The position numbers and the translations under genes were made by a program. A stretch of 64,000 nt of DNA from Aphrophora alni (Eukaryota > Arthropoda > Insecta > Hemiptera > Aphrophoridae), in contig OY740772.1 of the NCBI GenBank assembly GCA_963513935.1, positions 104,121,989-104,185,988 on the forward strand, read 5' to 3'. The notes beneath the pieces were generated by a model. The model searched no databases. It saw nothing but the letters and a program-made list of their open reading frames with translations, and was not told the DNA's origin. This document shows positions 35,619-46,520 of this stretch, one piece after another. How positions within the stretch are numbered: the stretch's first letter is position 1; every line of letters begins with the position of its first letter.

Positions 35619-36909
35619 TTTTTTTTTTTTTTTTTTTTTTTTTATATTTATTTATTTCATTTCAAATTATACATTAAAACTAGTCTTACAGACTAACCAT
35701 CAATTTGCCTCTAAATTGTATCTTATATCCAATAAGTCTCTAAATTGTATCTTACATCCAATAAGTCACCCACCAGTGACCCAAAGTTATTATATCACCC
35801 AATGTTTACCAACAACCAAACACTTAGACTAACTCAAAAGGTTTTGTTCTCTTCAGTCTTCTGATTAAATCGCGGTTGTCAAGAAGTTGTACTGCCTCCT
35901 CATTTACATGATGTTTCAAACGAGATTCGTGCTTCACAGCAAACCTTTTTATTTCAGTAAAAACATCTGGAATTCCAAGATCCCTATGTAAATCAATATT
36001 TCGAATGTACCATGGAGCGTTGACCATGTTCCGTAATACTCTATTTTGAAAAGTTTGGATCTTTTCAATGTGGCATTTTTTGGCACAACCCCAGAGTTGT
36101 ATACCGTATACCCAGACAGGTTTCAAAATCTGATTATAAATTAATATTTTATTTTGTATTGACAATTTAGACTTACGTCCCAAAAGCCAATACAGCTGAC
36201 TGTATTTGATTTTTAGTTCAGTTATTTTCTTTTTTACGTGTTCATTCCAATTTAACTTGGTATCCAATGTCATACCCAGGTACCTTGCTGTATTTTCACA
36301 TGGAATTTCAACTCCATTCAGTTTTACTATACAATGATTCTTTATATTTCTATTTGTGAAATTGATGTGAGCAGATTTCCTCTCATTTATCTTAATTTTC
36401 CACTTCTTAGTCCATTGATAGATGCTATCGCTTGCTTTTTGAATTCTGTTGGTAGCTTCTCCTAAGCTTTTGCCAACTGCCAATAAGGCAGTATCATCTG
36501 CAAATGTAGCTACAGTTACATTTTCTATTTGTGGTAGATCACTTGTATAGAGCAAGTACAATATAGGGCCCAATACGCTACCCTGAGGTACACCAGCATT
36601 CATCTCTCTTAGTTCCGAATATTCATCTTCCTGTTTAACTCTAAATAGTCTGCCAGATATGTATGACGTTAACAGATCCACATATTGTTTTGGTAGTACT
36701 TTGTTTAATTTATGGATAAGGCCCTCATACCAAACTTTATCGAAGGCTTGTGCCACGTCTAAGAAGATGGCAGAACAAATTAATTTTTCTTCTAATGCTT
36801 TTTCAATTATATCTGTTATCCGATGGACTTGGTCTATTGTTGAGTGGCTCTGTCTAAAACCAAATTGATGGTTTGGAATTAAATGTTTACATTCTATGAT
36901 AGGTTTTAG
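35619..36909 (-). mobile_element. 5'-truncated Jockey-clade LINE with target duplication
   Basis: A 1.29-kb minus-strand insertion. It is flanked by the 13-bp direct repeat AAAGACAAACATT at 35606-35618 and 36910-36922. Reading the minus strand, it starts inside the reverse-transcriptase domain, ends with a ~180-bp 3' UTR containing a short tandem duplication (GATACAATTTAGAGRC), and finishes in a ~25-bp poly-A tail. This is the standard product of target-primed reverse transcription with 5' truncation. The clean duplication and open frame point to a recent insertion. Confidence 0.9.
35824..36909 (-). CDS. Jockey-type reverse transcriptase, C-terminal part
   Basis: This is the C-terminal 361 codons of a non-LTR retrotransposon ORF2, the polymerase that copies the element RNA at the nicked target. 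The open frame runs to 376 codons from an ATG at 36954, but the first 15 codons come from the flanking DNA and the target duplication; element sequence starts at Leu-Lys-Pro. Counted in that frame, motif A is FLDVAQAFDKV (64-74), motif B is GVPQGSVLGP (121-130) and the catalytic box is FADD (151-154). A thumb region and a cysteine/histidine-poor C-terminus follow. There is no stop or frameshift over the retained part. The endonuclease and first palm blocks are missing, so it cannot move by itself. Confidence 0.9.
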   Translation of the reverse strand, partial: LKPIIECKHLIPNHQFGFRQSHSTIDQVHRITDIIEKALEEKLICSAIFLDVAQAFDKVWYEGLIHKLNKVLPKQYVDLLTSYISGRLFRVKQEDEYSELREMNAGVPQGSVLGPILYLLYTSDLPQIENVTVATFADDTALLAVGKSLGEATNRIQKASDSIYQWTKKWKIKINERKSAHINFTNRNIKNHCIVKLNGVEIPCENTARYLGMTLDTKLNWNEHVKKKITELKIKYSQLYWLLGRKSKLSIQNKILIYNQILKPVWVYGIQLWGCAKKCHIEKIQTFQNRVLRNMVNAPWYIRNIDLHRDLGIPDVFTEIKRFAVKHESRLKHHVNEEAVQLLDNRDLIRRLKRTKPFELV

Positions 36910-36959
36910 AAAGACAAACATTACTAGAAGTTTAATTTCACAAATAAACCACATTGTTA

Positions 36960-37479
36960 CTTAGTTAGGTATTATTTCTTAACCTACAACAAACAAAAGA
37001 ATGGAAAGGAAGGAGAGTCCCCCCCCCACCACCACCACCACCACACTACATCTGGCGCACGTTACAATGTTTTGTAGAGACACACGTGAATATAATTTAC
37101 ATTAAACAATATATTTTCAGTGAATATTCAGTGTTGATTTATGGAATGAAACTTTAAGGCAAAAGTTGTAATGTAATACAAATACATGGGGTGTCATGCA
37201 GGGGTGTAATATTTGAGTCATGGCTTTGGAGCATCAAAATAAAGAAAAACGTTTCATTGAACATGTATACTAAAATGCTGCGTTTCCCTTCGTCAGTTTT
37301 TTAAATGTTTGGAAACCGATTAGATATTGAGTCTAAATTTGTACCGGAATACTAAAATAAAAAACTTAACGTTGTACATTTTCATACTGCGCCGTTTAAA
37401 ATGAATAATATGGAATATCTTGAAAACCATTAAATTTACAAAAACATTATTTAATACAAAATATTTTCCTCTTTTAGTG
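36960..37479. other. Non-coding stretch with C-rich (CCA)n run
   Basis: A C run followed by about six CCA units lies at 37020-37044. Nothing else is recognised. Confidence 0.6.
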
Positions 37480-37538
37480 TCAAATACATTTCAAGGATAA
37501 AATAAAGCAAAAGCTTAAAGTTTCAAATATTATTAGTA

Positions 37539-37585
37539 TAAATGAGCTACAATTGTTTCGCCTTGCGGCATCGACGGGCTACTGA
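37539..37585 (-). ncRNA. Hammerhead-like motif in the left PLE arm
   Basis: Mirror image of the motif at 41398-41440. It shares the variant core CCGTCGA, the GCC-GCAA-GGC stem and the self-complementary ACAATTGT. It lies about 85 bp beyond the stop codon of the minus-strand ORF. Confidence 0.5.
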
Positions 37586-37670
37586 TAATTTACAGGTATA
37601 GACAACTATTCAAAACATAAGTACAGGAAACTGAAATACAATAGAGAAATCGGGAAAGGTAGGGGGTGAC

Positions 37671-39490
37671 CTAGCAGGTAGATAAAGGTTGATGAACTAT
37701 GGTACGGATGGGTTTTAGAAGAGGTGACGAATTTAATACAATTTGGTCATTTAGGTTGAGAATAGGCCTAAGTGAAATAGATCTATTTATTTCTAAACAT
37801 TCTAAATTATTTAATCTATTGCTTTTATTTTCTATATGTAAGAGTTTAACATTCAATTTCGGATCAAAACTATGACCCGAGTCCAAAAGGTGGTTAGCAA
37901 AGTTAGAGTTTCTATAGCCATGTTTCCAGCTATTTACATGTTCTTTAACTCTAACTTTTATAGATCTACCTGTTTGACCTATGTACTCAGAGTCACAATC
38001 TTGACAAGATATTTTATAAACTCCACTATTTTCTAACATTTCTTTTTTATCTTTATTATTAACTAACATTTTCCCTAGATTTTTTGTACAATAAAATGCA
38101 ACTTTACGATTACATTTAGTAGAAATAAGGTTACTGATTTTATAACTAGTTCTGTTGATATAAGATAATTTACAATATCTAACTATTTCAATGTTCTCGT
38201 TATGGTAAGAGTGGACTAAATTTTCAGCTCTACGCTTTAACTTTTTTCTTAAAATATTATCTATTAAACTAACCTCATACTTATTATTAACAGCAATTTG
38301 TTTAACGACATTCAGTTCATCATAAAAGTCATTAGGTGAAAGAGGTATACTAATAAGTCTATGTACCATGCTGTGAAAAGCAGCATGTTTATGGCTGATA
38401 GGATGGTTAGAATCAGCAGGTATAACTGTATCTGTATAAGTAGGTTTTCTGAAAATTTTAAATTTATGATAACTATCACTGATATTAATGTTAAGGTCCA
38501 AGAAATTAATGCTGTTATTGTTACCCACTTCCATAGTGAACTGAATGTTGTCATTTACAGAATTTATGGTTTTAAGGAGAGAGTCTAACTGTCTATTAGT
38601 GCCACTAAACAAACACAAAACATCGTCAACATAACGGTACCAATAAATTATATTTTTAAATAAAGGATTGTCTTTACCAAATAAATTATTTTCGAAACCC
38701 GCCATGAAAATTTCTGCTAGAAGAGGTGACAAAGGTGAACCCATTGCCAACCCTTCTATTTGTTGGTAAAATTTATCGTTAAATTTAAAATAATTTTGAC
38801 AAATGCAAATTTCTATGGCTGTTTTTAATTCATTACTAATTGTAGTATCAACATTGGTATCGCTAATAATGTCATTGACTATGTTTTTACATTGGTTAAT
38901 GGGTATACTTGTAAACAGGCTTTTGACATCGAAAGATACAATTTTAGCATTGGAAGGTATAGTAACATTTCCAATTTTGTTAACTAAATCTAAAGAATTC
39001 TTAATACTATATTTAGATATAAAATTAGTGGCACTTTTAAATACAGTATTGACTTTTTGGGCCAATTTATAAGTAGGAGCATTGTTAAAAGATACTACGG
39101 GACGAACAGGAATGTTAGGTTTATGAAGCTTAGGTAGGCCATACAATCTAGGTGGTTGGGGGTTCATAACTCTCAAGTATTGGCCAACATTATTAGGGAA
39201 TAAATTAGTACAACTCTTAATGTAATTATTAACTTGTTTACTATAATTAGACGTAGGATCACTTTTTAATATTTTAAAAGAGGAGTTATCATTAAGGATA
39301 TCATCTACTTTACAAACATAATTAACTTTATCTAAAATAACAACTGAATTACCTTTATCGGCTTTAGAAATAACAAGGTTGTTATCTATCACTTTATTTT
39401 GTATTTGTTTAATAATATTAACTTCATTGTTAAAATAACGTTTATTAGGAAGATTCTTAACAGTATCCCCAATTATATTTGAACATAAAT
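37671..39490 (-). CDS. Penelope-like reverse transcriptase / GIY-YIG nuclease, 5'-truncated
   Basis: The enzyme copies PLE RNA and cuts the target. The frame is open from the palindrome centre to the stop; a GTG at 39392 gives 573 residues and about 33 more in-frame residues lie before it. Counting from that GTG: the PLE N-terminal signature ADKGN (11-15), RLYGLPKLHKP (82-92), motif A SFDVKSLFTSIP (153-164), motif B GLAMGSPLSPLLAE (214-227) and the catalytic YVDD (254-257). The GIY-YIG nuclease starts at GVYKIS (457-462), with YIGQTGR (470-476), an Arg-Val-x-x-H (481-485) and a likely catalytic Glu in LECLE (530-534). A CQDC pair sits between the two nuclease boxes. Full-length PLE proteins have a further N-terminal region that is absent here. 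No initiator ATG is present, so independent expression is doubtful. All key residues are intact. Confidence 0.92.
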
Positions 39491-41311
39491 ATTTATGTTC
39501 AAATATAATTGGGGATACTGTTAAGAATCTTCCTAATAAACGTTATTTTAACAATGAAGTTAATATTATTAAACAAATACAAAATAAAGTGATAGATAAC
39601 AACCTTGTTATTTCTAAAGCCGATAAAGGTAATTCAGTTGTTATTTTAGATAAAGTTAATTATGTTTGTAAAGTAGATGATATCCTTAATGATAACTCCT
39701 CTTTTAAAATATTAAAAAGTGATCCTACGTCTAATTATAGTAAACAAGTTAATAATTACATTAAGAGTTGTACTAATTTATTCCCTAATAATGTTGGCCA
39801 ATACTTGAGAGTTATGAACCCCCAACCACCTAGATTGTATGGCCTACCTAAGCTTCATAAACCTAACATTCCTGTTCGTCCCGTAGTATCTTTTAACAAT
39901 GCTCCTACTTATAAATTGGCCCAAAAAGTCAATACTGTATTTAAAAGTGCCACTAATTTTATATCTAAATATAGTATTAAGAATTCTTTAGATTTAGTTA
40001 ACAAAATTGGAAATGTTACTATACCTTCCAATGCTAAAATTGTATCTTTCGATGTCAAAAGCCTGTTTACAAGTATACCCATTAACCAATGTAAAAACAT
40101 AGTCAATGACATTATTAGCGATACCAATGTTGATACTACAATTAGTAATGAATTAAAAACAGCCATAGAAATTTGCATTTGTCAAAATTATTTTAAATTT
40201 AACGATAAATTTTACCAACAAATAGAAGGGTTGGCAATGGGTTCACCTTTGTCACCTCTTCTAGCAGAAATTTTCATGGCGGGTTTCGAAAATAATTTAT
40301 TTGGTAAAGACAATCCTTTATTTAAAAATATAATTTATTGGTACCGTTATGTTGACGATGTTTTGTGTTTGTTTAGTGGCACTAATAGACAGTTAGACTC
40401 TCTCCTTAAAACCATAAATTCTGTAAATGACAACATTCAGTTCACTATGGAAGTGGGTAACAATAACAGCATTAATTTCTTGGACCTTAACATTAATATC
40501 AGTGATAGTTATCATAAATTTAAAAATTTTCAGAAAACCTACTTATACAGATACAGTTATACCTGCTGATTCTAACCATCCTATCAGCCATAAACATGCT
40601 GCTTTTCACAGCATGGTACATAGACTTATTAGTATACCTCTTTCACCTAATGACTTTTATGATGAACTGAATGTCGTTAAACAAATTGCTGTTAATAATA
40701 AGTATGAGGTTAGTTTAATAGATAATATTTTAAGAAAAAAGTTAAAGCGTAGAGCTGAAAATTTAGTCCACTCTTACCATAACGAGAACATTGAAATAGT
40801 TAGATATTGTAAATTATCTTATATCAACAGAACTAGTTATAAAATCAGTAACCTTATTTCTACTAAATGTAATCGTAAAGTTGCATTTTATTGTACAAAA
40901 AATCTAGGGAAAATGTTAGTTAATAATAAAGATAAAAAAGAAATGTTAGAAAATAGTGGAGTTTATAAAATATCTTGTCAAGATTGTGACTCTGAGTACA
41001 TAGGTCAAACAGGTAGATCTATAAAAGTTAGAGTTAAAGAACATGTAAATAGCTGGAAACATGGCTATAGAAACTCTAACTTTGCTAACCACCTTTTGGA
41101 CTCGGGTCATAGTTTTGATCCGAAATTGAATGTTAAACTCTTACATATAGAAAATAAAAGCAATAGATTAAATAATTTAGAATGTTTAGAAATAAATAGA
41201 TCTATTTCACTTAGGCCTATTCTCAACCTAAATGACCAAATTGTATTAAATTCGTCACCTCTTCTAAAACCCATCCGTACCATAGTTCATCAACCTTTAT
41301 CTACCTGCTAG
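39491..41311 (+). pseudogene. Second PLE copy with a one-base frameshift
   Basis: The plus-strand twin of the minus-strand reading frame, identical in protein sequence up to the N-x-N-I-S-D-S-Y-H-K-F-K block. There an A run is five instead of four bases long (about 40521-40525), which shifts the frame after the reverse-transcriptase core. The polymerase half ends early at 40569. The nuclease half continues in another frame to the stop at 41311. The polymerase motifs A, B and YVDD are intact, as is the GIY-YIG block, so only the link between them is broken. A sequencing or assembly error in the A run would have the same look. Confidence 0.88.
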
Positions 41312-41397
41312 GTCACCCCCTACCTTTCCCGATTTCTCTATTGTATTTCAGTTTCCTGTACTTATGTTTTGAATAGTTGTCTATACCTGTAAATTAT

Positions 41398-41440
41398 CAG
41401 TAGCCCGTCGATGCCGCAAGGCGAAACAATTGTAGCTCAT
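41398..41440 (+). ncRNA. Hammerhead-like motif in the right PLE arm
   Basis: CCGTCGA (41405-41411) stands where CTGATGA is expected. It is followed by one U, a GCC/GGC stem capped by the GNRA tetraloop GCAA, and GAAAC (41423-41427). The self-complementary ACAATTGT (41426-41433), then an A at the cleavage position, and an AGC/GCT helix I complete the layout. Layout and the GAAAC half match the canonical motif at 23440-23490, but three core bases differ, so activity is doubtful. Confidence 0.5.
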
Positions 41441-41546
41441 TTATACTAATAAATATTTGAAACTTTAAGCTTTTGCTTTATTTTATCCTTGAATATGGAG
41501 TTTCAACAAGAAATATCTGCTATTACATTAAAGTTCAAATACATTT

Positions 41547-43419
41547 GGTGAATTACGGATCACCAATCCCTTATTGGCTGTAAATTCATTTTGTTTGTGG
41601 CTAATTTTTACCCGCATCGAATATTACTGTTTAAATTCGTCATTAAAAAGTAAATCACCATCATCTACTGTTATCACATTATGTCTTATCGACCCCCCCC
41701 CCCTCTAACGTGGTGGTTGCGTACAGGGACAGGTTGGTTTCTCTTACTAGCCGACCAGTGTGTGCTCTTGATACGGAGGATTTGTCGGTGTGATATATAT
41801 ATATATATTTATATATGTGTCAATATGTTATATATATGATAATATAACTCTGTTAGTGTGTTGAGATACGCTGTTAAAACTTCAGGAATTATCCTGAGTT
41901 TCTAATTAAACGCATCGCGTGTTTACGGTACCGTAAACTGTAAATAACGAAGATGTGGCCGTATTAGGTTGGTCGTATTAGTTTAAGTGATTGTGCAATG
42001 TATGTTAGAATATTATAATTCCCTTCTTTATTATTTACATTTTGTCATGTAAATTAATTAGTTATTAGTTTTAGGACTCATCAAAATGGCTATTCGACTG
42101 AGATATGTCCCAGTTATACGCCAGTGTGACCTAGCAACCGGGATCCCATCAAAGAAAGAGATAGAGAAGTTATTGTGTTCATCTTTTATCATTAACTCTG
42201 CTATTCTTTTGTCTACAATAATGACCTAAATCAGACATTTTTAAACGCAAAAAAGACCTGTTTTGTTATTGCTTAAGAGATATCGTGTCTTGAAGAGCAG
42301 AGATGTTGATGAAAGGACAGGTTGGAGATGTACAGGGGAGTAAAGAAAAATAACGGAATACCTGGTCATGCGCAATGGCTTGTCCTTTAATTTGTTGTAA
42401 ATCTATAATGGTTCTGTGAACTAAAATAGCCTACAACATATAAATTGTCTTATTCAGTTCAAAAAATATATATATTTATCAATGAGATATTCTGAAACTG
42501 GACTCTATGAAACTGCACTCTATTAATTATTAACAGCTACCGTACTGGATTTTTCAAAACCTAATTTTATGAAAATAGGGTTTCTCAAAAATGATTTGTT
42601 TTTTTTACTTGTAATTCCAAACAAAATTTGATTTTTCTAATTTTTTAAATTTGAACTTCATTTCATAGTCTAATAATAAAGTTCATTTTCTTTACATTTA
42701 AAAACGCTCACCTATTAATCAGACTTTCGTAAAACTGGACATTTTTCTCCACAGTCACAATACAACAAAAAACTTATGTATTTATGAACTTCTGAGTTTG
42801 TATATATTAAGTATGTTAGAGGTAAATCCTGTGGACACCATCTTTCATTTTGAACATTGTAGGGCTTTTACGAAGTCCATAAATCTGAATCTGTTTAGGA
42901 AAATATTACACTTGGAAATTCCCTAAGCCTTATGTGAAGTATTTTTTGTGTGTTACAGGTTCACGTTGACAACATAAGTCCTTTAGAATATACATTGTAT
43001 TTCTCTGTCGTCTCCGTTAAAAGGCGAAAAGTTTAAATTATAGAATCACTTCATTTTCTTATATTTATTCCAAACCAACATAATTTCAGAAATAACTCGT
43101 ATGTTGTTAGATGCATTCAAAAATATTAATATATATTTTGTAATAGTTTTGGGAACAGTATACCTTAATCCTTGTATATTTTAATACAAAATATAAATCA
43201 TTCTTATAAACCCAATGTGGCTACTGCTTTGCTTGTACCATGATAAAACAATATTCAAACAATAATCGACAGTAAATAATAGCACAGCTAACTAATGTAC
43301 AATTTTAAAAAACCTCTCACTGGGAGAAATAGAAAAGTAAATTCTCTTATGGATAGTTGCAACTTGCATTATATTTTTTATAGTCTTAGAACATATACAA
43401 TACTCATGGATGTATATTG
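41547..43419. other. Non-coding stretch
   Basis: A C11 run at 41693-41703, an (AT) run at 41793-41820, and a somewhat GC-richer patch at 41703-41790. No gene recognised. Confidence 0.5.
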
Positions 43420-43822
43420 ATGCCTAAGATATTTATAGCTCTTTTGGGGAATATTCCTTAGGACTTTCTTTGTTTAAGGTTTCCTTTACACTGCATCCTT
43501 AGGTCTCCCTTAAGGAACTTCCGTTTTATATACTGTACGTACCTTTATTTCCTTTATCAATAAGAAAATTGTTGAGGACTTCCTTAGCTCTTAGGATATT
43601 TATAGCTCTTTTGGGGAACATTCTTTAAGACTTTCTTTTTAAAGTTTCTTTTACTCTGCTTCCTTAATTTTCCCTTAACGATCTTTCGTATTATGTATGA
43701 ACCTTTACTATTTCCATTATTAATAAGAGAAATTATTAAGGGCTTCCTTAGTGCTTAGGATAGGCATTTAAATCTGTTTTGGAGAACATTCCTTTTTTCT
43801 TGGCCTCCTTGACGATCTTTCG

Positions 43823-43880
<58 letters not shown>

Positions 43881-44030
43881 TTAATATTTCCTTCATTAAT
43901 AAGAGAAATTGATAAGGACTTCGTTAGCGCTTATGATGAACATTTAGAGCTGTTTGAGGAACATACCTTAGGACTTCCTATGTTTAAGGTTTCCTTTGCG
44001 CTGCTTCTTTAAGTCTCCCTTTAAGTTTGG
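43420..44030 (+). repeat. 166-176-bp tandem repeat, about 3.5 units
   Basis: Units carrying ATTTATAGCTCTTTTGGGGA, CCTTAGGACTTTCTTTG and GACTTCCTTAGC recur at about 43431, 43597, 43766 and 43942. The third unit contains an (AT)n expansion at 43824-43879 that replaces unit sequence. Units differ by roughly 15%, so the array is not young. The 77-codon frame across it is a repeat artefact. Confidence 0.85.
43824..43879. repeat. (AT)n microsatellite inside the tandem array
   Basis: About 27 AT units grown from a TTATATA site in one unit of the array. Confidence 0.95.
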
Positions 44031-44529
44031 TCAAGAGCTACCTTCAAATTCCGTTAACCACATTGTTCATTATTGAAATGTAAGTCTAGTTTGTTCTTAA
44101 ATATTGTGAAAATGATAGCAGTCTAGACTGTTTTCTATAATTCCTTATGTATGTAAATGAGGCGCGACTTCAAGTAACGAGAAGATATCCGAGGGATAAA
44201 GATATACATTTGATTTTGAGGATGAAGATTTAGTGTATAAAATATTATAGTTTAATAAATTTTACGTATCATATTTTTCCTTTATTGTACGCTCCCTTTC
44301 ATTTCGATAAAATATTGTAAATAAAATAAACGGATTTTTTAACGCTTTATGATCCTGTAACAGAACAAAGAGATATTGTAGACAATATTAAATAACATTG
44401 CATAGGAAATAAATAAATTATTGAAATTAAAACATTCTTGTTGTGTGGTACACAAATACAACAAAATGTTTAGTTGGTATTGGATGGCGATTTAATTTCA
44501 ACATATAAATCCATAGCCCAAATTAGAGT
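44031..44529. other. Non-coding stretch
   Basis: Nothing recognised. Confidence 0.5.
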
Positions 44530-44715
44530 TATATGTCACTCTTATCTTACAGGATCTAGTAAACAAACAATCGCGTATTTTTCCAATAAAACATGTTTTG
44601 TATTTCAACACTGTATGATGCTTATTTTGTTATATAACACTAGCAACTATTTTACTGAGTGTAATATATTATTTATTATTGATTGAAAGAATCGAATCCA
44701 CTCGATTATAGACAT
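44530..44715 (-). repeat. Dispersed repeat family F (copy 2, inverted)
   Basis: Reverse complement of 30284-30450, including AATCGCGTATTTTTCCAATA. The 70-codon frame here is a reading of the repeat. Confidence 0.55.
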
Positions 44716-45499
44716 CTGTTTCGTATATACAGCCACTAGGGCTGAGATACTGATACGAGCGAAGCAAATGATGGAGACGTTTCAACATGTACACATCTAC
44801 GAAACCCACTTACCTGACGTCAAGATAGTAGTGAGACACAAAATTAACATTAATTTTAAATTTAAATATAAATCAAACACTCAGCTTTATTTAAATATCC
44901 AAACCCTGTAAAGTATAATACTGTATAATGATAAAAACGGATTTACCATTTTTGTTAATAATTTACTATGGTATCTCTATCATCAACAAATTAAAAAATT
45001 CATTTCTTTTCATAAAATGCATTAGGTAATTATAATGTTTAACAATTTAAAAATTGTATCTTGAAAATAAATGTAAAGTTTTCAACTTTCAGAGAGAAGT
45101 CTTGATATTTAATTACGAAATGGAACAAGTTGATCTTTCATTACAGAAGTAATAGATATTAAATGAAACTTTATTTTGAATTTAAATACTAAGGCAAGGA
45201 AACCTCTTAATTACAAATATTATAACACCAAATTTTAATCAAATAGCATAAACGAGAAATTAAAATCTACAAATTTTTATCTAACTTAGTATGCTACAAG
45301 TTGTATAACACACGAGATATCAACAAAAAAATGTTTAAAAACCACCATTTTGACATTCTTAAGTAGATTTTTCTGAATTTTAATAAAGTTCTGTGTGAGT
45401 ACACTAAGTCAACTATAGAATATAACATAAGGACGGTATATCGATAAGCTCTTTTTTGAGGTTATGAAACGAAATTATCATTTTTTTTAAGATAGAGTT
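44716..45499. other. AT-rich non-coding stretch
   Basis: Nothing recognised. Confidence 0.5.
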
Positions 45500-45507
45500 G
45501 ACTTTTT

Positions 45508-46245
45508 TTGCGTATACCAAACTTACCCTATATTTCATGGCGTAGGGGTTGGCGATCCCACCGCCCGATTGGACTACCAATCGCAAACAGCCAATCCCAG
45601 CTCTCTTCTTTTTCTTCTTCTTCTTGTTCTGGGAGCCTTTCTTTCTATAGTCAGCATAACTCCTCTACATGCTGTCTGCCTGTTTCTACTCTTTCCTATT
45701 GAAAATCTGCTTTCTTTTTCTCTTCCTTTTGTTTGATTCTTCTGTTTCCCTAATGGTGTTACGTGACCCGTGCTTAATGGGGTGAATGTCTACGGGCTCT
45801 ATACAGCTGAGATGGAAACGGAGCCTCCAGGGGGTTACGTAACCTCCTGTCAGTAAATAGTCTTGCCTGGGGATGCGGGGCTCTGCCTAGGTTGACAGTT
45901 CTTTCCCTAGATTCACGTGAGATCTACATGGAATCAGCAAGAATGAGAGAAGATGAACTCCTTAATGATCCAGATACACCAGGCTTTTCTGTTTCACTTG
46001 ACAATGCTATAAGGCAACTCGGTGAACTGAAAGTCAAAAGACCTAATCTCAACTTTAAAGGAAGAAGAGATGCTATGAAAGCAAAGCTTCAAGAAAGTGT
46101 AGAAGAATGGGATTCTTCCAAATGGCGGAATGGTAACAAAACCAGTAACGATTCCCGACTCGATTTCTTCTTCTCTTTTCTCTTACCCTTCAGCCATTCG
46201 GAGAATCCCATTCTTCACCACCTTCTTAAAGCTTTGCCTTCATAG
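45508..46245 (+). pseudogene. Repeat-derived coding-like segment of unknown family
   Basis: A GC-richer patch. Its first part (45540-45900) has the look of a retroelement leader (serine-rich chance frame, then a stem-rich block). A 117-codon plus-strand frame follows from 45892; codons 15-75 (ESARMREDELLND ... GFSVSLDNAIRQLGELKVK) are charged and helical and look like true former coding sequence. I do not recognise the family. The last 40 codons read into the opposite arm of a hairpin and are not genuine. Confidence 0.4.
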
Positions 46246-46382
46246 CATCTCTTCTTCCTTTAAATTTGAGATTAGGTCTTTTGACTTTCAGTTCACCGAG
46301 TTGCCTTATAGCATTATAAAGTGAACCAGAAAAGCCTGGTGTATCTGGATCTTTAAGGAGTTCATCTTCCCTCTTTCTTGCT
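45936..46382. repeat. Long coding-like hairpin (about 195-bp arms)
   Basis: Arms 45936-46129 and about 46190-46382 are reverse complements with roughly 92% identity by eye, around a loop of about 60 bp. The arms contain the charged helical coding-like segment. A transcript through it in either direction would form a long double-stranded RNA. Confidence 0.85.
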
Positions 46383-46394
46383 GGTCAATGTAAA

Positions 46395-46520
46395 AGTCAA
46401 CATAGAGTTTCTTGCTGATATATCAGTTTTAGGTCTTCATTATCCCAAAAATAATAGTTTGTCTGTTCACATGTATGTTTAACCTTCGTCACGGTTTTTA
46501 CTAATCTTTTACACCAATTT
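46395..46520 (+). repeat. Dispersed repeat family H (copy 2)
   Basis: Direct copy of 34385-34520, starting right after the right hairpin arm. Confidence 0.5.

Larger units (their letters stand above)
37492..41534. mobile_element. Head-to-head Penelope-like element palindrome
   Basis: Two 5'-truncated Penelope-like copies meet at 39490/39491 with no spacer, at the 20-bp palindrome GAACATAAATATTTATGTTC. The left arm (37490-39490) and right arm (39491-41493) agree apart from two one-base insertions in the right arm. The outer ends are the 3' ends of the element. A 12-bp direct repeat, TCAAATACATTT, occurs at 37480-37491 and 41535-41546. A 41-bp unique tail (41494-41534) lies between the right arm and its repeat. 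Single-side tails, variable target duplications and inverted partial copies are established traits of Penelope insertions. The unique flanks argue against a simple fold-back read, but an assembly error at the centre cannot be excluded. Confidence 0.85.

Noticed and set aside
36659..36868. 69-codon plus-strand frame
   Set aside because: Antisense shadow of the Jockey reverse transcriptase.
38312..40178. Shorter frames antisense to, or out of frame with, the PLE genes
   Set aside because: They are shadows of the reverse-transcriptase and nuclease reading frames, mirrored in both arms.
37490..41493. Reading the PLE palindrome as a pure assembly fold-back
   Set aside because: Not accepted as the first choice because both outer flanks are unique, the arms end exactly at the element 3' ends, and a 12-bp direct duplication brackets the whole. 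It remains possible for the centre itself.
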